Shown here: one piece after another, positions 5,114 to 7,687 of the stretch
How positions within the stretch are numbered: the first letter of the stretch is position 1
How the letters are laid out: the number at the start of each line of letters is the position of its first letter
Source of the DNA: Oscillospiraceae bacterium
GTDB taxonomy: Bacteria; Bacillota; Clostridia; Oscillospirales; Oscillospiraceae
DNA length: 7,687 nt
Assembly: GCA_009785655.1 (NCBI GenBank)
Contig: WQVW01000070.1
Location: 1-7,687 of the forward strand
Reading direction: 5' to 3'
The notes under the pieces: generated by a model
Databases searched by the model: none
Told to the model about the DNA's origin: nothing
What the model saw: only the letters and a program-made list of their open reading frames with translations
Position numbers and translations under genes: made by a program

Positions 5114-6160
5114 TTAGATTCTCTCCATAAACTTGTCGAACAAAAATCCAGTGTCCAGCGGCCCGGCGCACGCTTCTGGGTGGAACTGCACTGAGAATGA
5201 TTTGCCGTAATCCAGCCCTTCACAAGTGCCGTCGTTGTTGTTAACAAAGGCAGATTTTCCATTCGACACCACTTCGTATCCGTGATTCTGGCTTGTCATG
5301 TACACGCGGCCTGTTTCCATATCTTTCACCGGCTGATTCGCGCCGCGATGGCCGAATTTCAGCTTTTTCGTCTCATATCCATGCGCCACCGCCAGCAGTT
5401 GATGCCCCATGCAAATGCCGAAGATTGTCAAGTCGGTTTTAATCAGCGCTTTCAGCGTATCGATAATCACTTGATTCCCGGGTGCTGCCGGGTTGCCCGG
5501 GCCGTTTGACAGCATAATCGCGTGCGGGTCGATCTTCATGATCTCCTCGACCGATGCATCATGCGGGAACGACCAGACATCACAGCCTCTACGTTCCAAC
5601 TCTTTGACGATACCGCGTTTCGCGCCGAAATTCAGCATCGCGATCCGGCGGTCACCGCCGCTGGCGACTTTGGTGATCTCTTTCGGTGACACCTGCATGA
5701 TCGGGTTTGTAATAGTATAGGCTTTCACTTCCGCGATATCACTGTCCGTCGGCGGATGTGACATAATCTTTCCGTTCATCACGCCGTTCTCACGGGTGAT
5801 TCTGGTCAGCGCGCGCGTATCGATTCCGCAGAGCCCGATGACGCCTTTTTCCTTAAAATAATCGCCTAAGCTTCCCTCACAGCGGAAGTTAGACGGTTTT
5901 TCACAAGCCTCTTTAACTATATACGCCCTTGCCTCAATAGAATCGCTTTCAAAATCCTCCGGAATAATGCCGTAATTGCCGATCAACGGAAATGTTTGCA
6001 GAATAATCTGTCCGCAATAGCTGGGGTCTGACAACGTCTCTAAATACCCCGTCATCCCGGTGGTAAAGACGATCTCCCCTGTGATTTCACCCTCAGCCCC
6101 GAAATACTGCCCCTCAAAAGTCCTGCCGTTCTCCAAAACCAGATATGCCGATTTCGCCAT
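5114..6160 (-). CDS. carA: Carbamoyl-phosphate synthase small (glutaminase) subunit
   Basis: CarA hydrolyses glutamine and passes ammonia to CarB, which makes carbamoyl phosphate for pyrimidines and arginine. The protein is complete at 348 residues, slightly short beside the usual 355-385. The N-terminal CPSase domain shows GEIVFTTGMTGY (28-39), DPSYCGQI (45-52) and GIDTRALTR (112-120). The class I glutamine amidotransferase domain (about 172-348) has SNGPGNP (218-224), FGICMGHQLL (247-256) with nucleophile C250, GHRGANQPV (270-278), SQNHGY (290-295) and FHPEA (326-330) giving H327 and E329, so the triad is intact. AGGAGG lies 9 bases before the ATG. The gene has its own promoter and terminator. 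carB, normally adjacent, is absent: terminators lie on its 3' side and an unrelated gene on its 5' side. This lone position is the oddity; the enzyme itself looks functional. Confidence 0.97.
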   Translation of the reverse strand: MAKSAYLVLENGRTFEGQYFGAEGEITGEIVFTTGMTGYLETLSDPSYCGQIILQTFPLIGNYGIIPEDFESDSIEARAYIVKEACEKPSNFRCEGSLGDYFKEKGVIGLCGIDTRALTRITRENGVMNGKIMSHPPTDSDIAEVKAYTITNPIMQVSPKEITKVASGGDRRIAMLNFGAKRGIVKELERRGCDVWSFPHDASVEEIMKIDPHAIMLSNGPGNPAAPGNQVIIDTLKALIKTDLTIFGICMGHQLLAVAHGYETKKLKFGHRGANQPVKDMETGRVYMTSQNHGYEVVSNGKSAFVNNNDGTCEGLDYGKSFSVQFHPEACAGPLDTGFLFDKFMERI

Positions 6161-6199
6161 TCAAGTCTGCCTCCTTTATATATCACTTGCTAACTGAAT

Positions 6200-6228
6200 A
6201 TAATACACTATATTGTTACAGTTGGCAA
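6200..6228 (-). promoter_or_regulatory. SigA-type promoter of carA
   Basis: On the - strand the -35 is TTGCCA (6228-6223), the spacer is 17 bases and the -10 is TATTAT (6205-6200). Each box matches consensus at 5 of 6 positions. Transcription should start near 6193, giving a leader of about 32 bases. That is too short for the PyrR attenuator hairpins found ahead of many Firmicute pyr genes. Confidence 0.72.
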
Positions 6229-6265
6229 GAAAAAATTGAATAATCTTTGCTTTGTCCAGAAACAT

Positions 6266-6298
6266 TGAGAAAAGCGGATACTTATGGCGTATCCGCTT
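6266..6298 (-). terminator. Rho-independent terminator of the exported-protein gene
   Basis: A perfect 10-bp stem (6272-6281 with 6289-6298, GC-rich centre) has a 7-base loop. Read on the - strand it ends in CGCTTTTCTC, a short U-tract. It lies 6 bases past the stop codon at 6304-6306. Confidence 0.78.
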
Positions 6299-6303
6299 CT
6301 TCT

Positions 6304-6999
6304 TCAGTGAGTGCAGTTTTTGTTTTTTTGGTGATTGCGTATAACAAAAAAGACTGTAATACACACAACCACGCCAATACCTGACAAAACAAGGATAAAA
6401 TATTGAAATCCGGGTCTGTTGTTCTCAATAATCTCACCAGTCGTAATATCGAAAACATAAGTCAGATTATCGACGGTTGTGATCGTTAATGTGTTATTTG
6501 CGCTATTAAAAATTGTGCTTTCGGAGAGCTTCCAAATAACCACTGAGGCGGTATAAAACCTCACCAAGTCCATGTTCTCCACGAGGTCTTCGATCCTGTA
6601 GCGTTTTAATAAAATTCCATTCTCATAAAACCCTATGCCACCCCAAGGACCTCCAGAAAAAAACGCAAGATGCTTAAAATCAGAGGAAAAAACAAAACCA
6701 CCTTCACCAATGTTTTCCACCAAATAAATTAGTTCTAAAGGCTCCGTATTGTAATATACTCCCGTTGCCAAATAGCTGTCATTTGGGTGAAAAGGCGGAG
6801 TAAAAATAAAAACTCTGCTCCCATCTTCCGATTCTATTGTGAACGGGGTAATTACAAACTCGTCTGCATAAGCAGTGACACCGCCAAACACCATTATGGT
6901 GACGAGCAACAATGCTATAATGGACTTTTTATATCTTACAATTTTCAATTGCATCACCCCTATTATGACTAGACGCACCTGAGTATATATTTGTTCCAT
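6304..6999 (-). CDS. Unrecognised exported protein with C-terminal membrane anchor
   Basis: The protein has 231 residues from the ATG at 6999, or 216 from an in-frame ATG at 6954. The second start gives a textbook signal peptide: basic QLKIVRYKK, a hydrophobic core SIIALLLVTIMVFGGV, then TAYA before DE (residues 16-45 of the long form). However, the first start has the better-spaced GGGG, 5 bases upstream, while a GGGG lies only 2 bases from the second, so the start is unresolved. After the signal come about 150 beta-rich residues (SSDFKHLAFFSGGPWGG at 105-121; NLTYVFDITTGEI at 178-190) resembling single blades of propeller-like proteins, though far too short for a propeller. A membrane helix (about 198-220, ending FFVIR) and a basic tail follow, implying an outward-facing domain with a cytoplasmic C-terminus. 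It is AT-rich and monocistronic. I recognise no family and assign no function. Confidence 0.8.
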   Translation of the reverse strand: MEQIYTQVRLVIIGVMQLKIVRYKKSIIALLLVTIMVFGGVTAYADEFVITPFTIESEDGSRVFIFTPPFHPNDSYLATGVYYNTEPLELIYLVENIGEGGFVFSSDFKHLAFFSGGPWGGIGFYENGILLKRYRIEDLVENMDLVRFYTASVVIWKLSESTIFNSANNTLTITTVDNLTYVFDITTGEIIENNRPGFQYFILVLSGIGVVVCITVFFVIRNHQKNKNCTH

Positions 7000-7027
7000 G
7001 CCGTCCCCATCGGCAGTATAGTTCTAC

Positions 7028-7056
7028 ATTGTAACAGATATGTTAACACATTACAA
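7028..7056 (-). promoter_or_regulatory. Probable SigA-type promoter of the exported-protein gene
   Basis: On the - strand: TTGTAA (7056-7051), 17-base spacer, TACAAT (7033-7028), matching consensus at 4 and 5 of 6 positions. The start would be near 7021, upstream of both candidate ATGs. Its -35 lies only 5 bases from the -35 of the divergent hrcA promoter. Confidence 0.5.
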
Positions 7057-7061
7057 AAGGC

Positions 7062-7090
7062 TTGACAACAACGGTATAAAATGTTAAATT
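7062..7090 (+). promoter_or_regulatory. SigA-type promoter of hrcA
   Basis: Perfect TTGACA (7062-7067), 17-base spacer, then TAAATT (7085-7090), preceded by TGT as an extended -10. A perfect TATAAT at 7090-7095 is also present, but it lies 22 bases from the -35, which is too far. The start would be near 7097, inside CIRCE, so HrcA bound there would block initiation. Confidence 0.72.
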
Positions 7091-7094
7091 ATAA

Positions 7095-7121
7095 TTAGCA
7101 CTCGATGAGTGAGAGTGCTAA
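7095..7121 (+). promoter_or_regulatory. CIRCE operator (HrcA binding site)
   Basis: TTAGCACTC, nine bases, GAGTGCTAA: a perfect match to the CIRCE consensus (9-bp arms, 9-base spacer). The arms extend to 11 bp (7093-7103 with 7113-7123). It is the binding site of HrcA, whose gene begins 22 bases later, giving autoregulation and heat-shock induction of the hrcA operon. Confidence 0.98.
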
Positions 7122-7143
7122 TTTGTGAGGGAACGATTCATCT

Positions 7144-7687
7144 ATGAGTCTGACAGAGCGGAAGAAAGAGATATTGCGGACTGTTGTGGAACAGTATGTG
7201 GACACGGCAGAGCCTGTCGGGTCTAAAACTGTCGTGCAGCAGCTGGGAACTGCCGTTTCCGCCGCCACCGTGCGTAACGAGATGGCGGAACTGGTGGAGC
7301 TGGGATTGTTAGAGCAGCCGCACACCTCTGCCGGGCGGATTCCATCCCCAGCGGGATATCGGCTGTATGTGAACGAGCTTATGCGCAGTCACAAGCTGTC
7401 GCAGGATGACACGCGCGAGATATCGAGTTCGCTGAACTTGTTACACACCGCGGGACAAGAACAGAGCCTGATAGACGAAGCGGGTCGCCTGACTTCTCGC
7501 CTGACCACGTATCCGGCGTACGCACTGTCTTCGATGACTGGAGACATCACCATCGCCAGATTTGACCTGATCTATGTGGATTCGTTCACATTCATCATCG
7601 TTGTTTTATTGAGCAACGATTTAGTAAAAAACAAATTAGTCCATATAACCTCCCCGCTTCAGCAGCCACAGCTTGTAAAGCTCTCGA
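7144..7687 (+). CDS. hrcA: Heat-inducible transcription repressor HrcA, N-terminal part (3' end outside window)
   Basis: HrcA represses class I heat-shock operons (dnaK and groE) by binding CIRCE; its activity depends on GroEL. The first 181 residues are in the window, about half of the usual ~340, and the reading frame is open to the end. The N-terminal winged-helix domain begins MSLTERKKEILRTVVEQYV (1-19), followed by EPVGSKT (23-29), SAATVRNEMAELVELGLLEQ (39-58) and the hallmark PHTSAGRIPSPAGYRLYV (59-76). The following region (about 105-181) begins the GAF-like and dimerisation part. The ATG at 7144 is preceded by GAGGGA at a somewhat long 11-base spacing. A perfect CIRCE site stands just upstream, which confirms the identity. 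In Firmicutes grpE, dnaK and dnaJ usually follow and are expected beyond the window. The gene is divergent from the exported-protein gene. Confidence 0.97.
   Translation, partial: MSLTERKKEILRTVVEQYVDTAEPVGSKTVVQQLGTAVSAATVRNEMAELVELGLLEQPHTSAGRIPSPAGYRLYVNELMRSHKLSQDDTREISSSLNLLHTAGQEQSLIDEAGRLTSRLTTYPAYALSSMTGDITIARFDLIYVDSFTFIIVVLLSNDLVKNKLVHITSPLQQPQLVKLS

Noticed and set aside
6161..6199. A PyrR-binding attenuator ahead of carA
   Set aside because: The leader from the predicted start is only about 32 bases and forms no antiterminator/terminator pair.
1..7687. Mobile element, phage, CRISPR or toxin-antitoxin content
   Set aside because: I saw no transposase or integrase motifs, no direct-repeat array, no att-like duplication of the tRNA 3' ends and no paired small toxin/antitoxin genes.

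Overview
The window reads as chromosomal DNA of a low-to-mid GC Firmicute, most likely a clostridial anaerobe (Clostridia in the broad sense; no finer placement can be supported). The basis is SigA-type promoters with near-consensus boxes, strong AGGAGG-type ribosome binding sites, tRNA genes with encoded CCA, a perfect CIRCE operator in front of hrcA, and housekeeping proteins of Gram-positive type.

Layout, left to right. (1) Positions 1-2063 on the + strand carry the 3' end of dapA, a terminator hairpin, two small AT-richer accessory genes (a SHOCT-tailed membrane protein and a cysteine-rich DUF3795-type protein) and dapB. (2) Positions 2130-4468 on the - strand hold ddl and murF, overlapping by 4 bases (ATGA). 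dapB and murF converge on an 18-bp bidirectional terminator. (3) Positions 4498-4990 hold a divergent promoter pair, three tRNA genes on the + strand (Met-CAT, Glu-TTC, Val-CAC), a second promoter between the first two tRNAs, and a strong terminator. (4) Positions 5041-6228 hold a single carA on the - strand with its own promoter and terminator and no carB beside it. (5) Positions 6266-7056 hold an AT-rich gene on the - strand for an unrecognised exported, membrane-anchored protein. (6) Positions 7062-7687 hold the hrcA promoter, CIRCE and the first 181 codons of hrcA, cut by the window end.

How the genes fit together. DapA and DapB make the diaminopimelate/lysine precursor. Ddl makes D-Ala-D-Ala, and MurF joins that dipeptide to the UDP-MurNAc-tripeptide, which in DAP-type walls ends in meso-DAP. 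The left half is therefore mostly peptidoglycan-precursor supply. The rest is translation (tRNAs), pyrimidine/arginine precursor synthesis (carA) and heat-shock control (hrcA).

I found no mobile element, CRISPR array, phage gene or defence system, and no clear new multi-gene system. The best second looks are regulatory: a -35 region apparently shared by the divergent ddl and tRNA promoters, a perfect-consensus promoter wrapped in nested inverted repeats between tRNA-Met and tRNA-Glu, an orphan carA, and the unrecognised exported protein next to hrcA.
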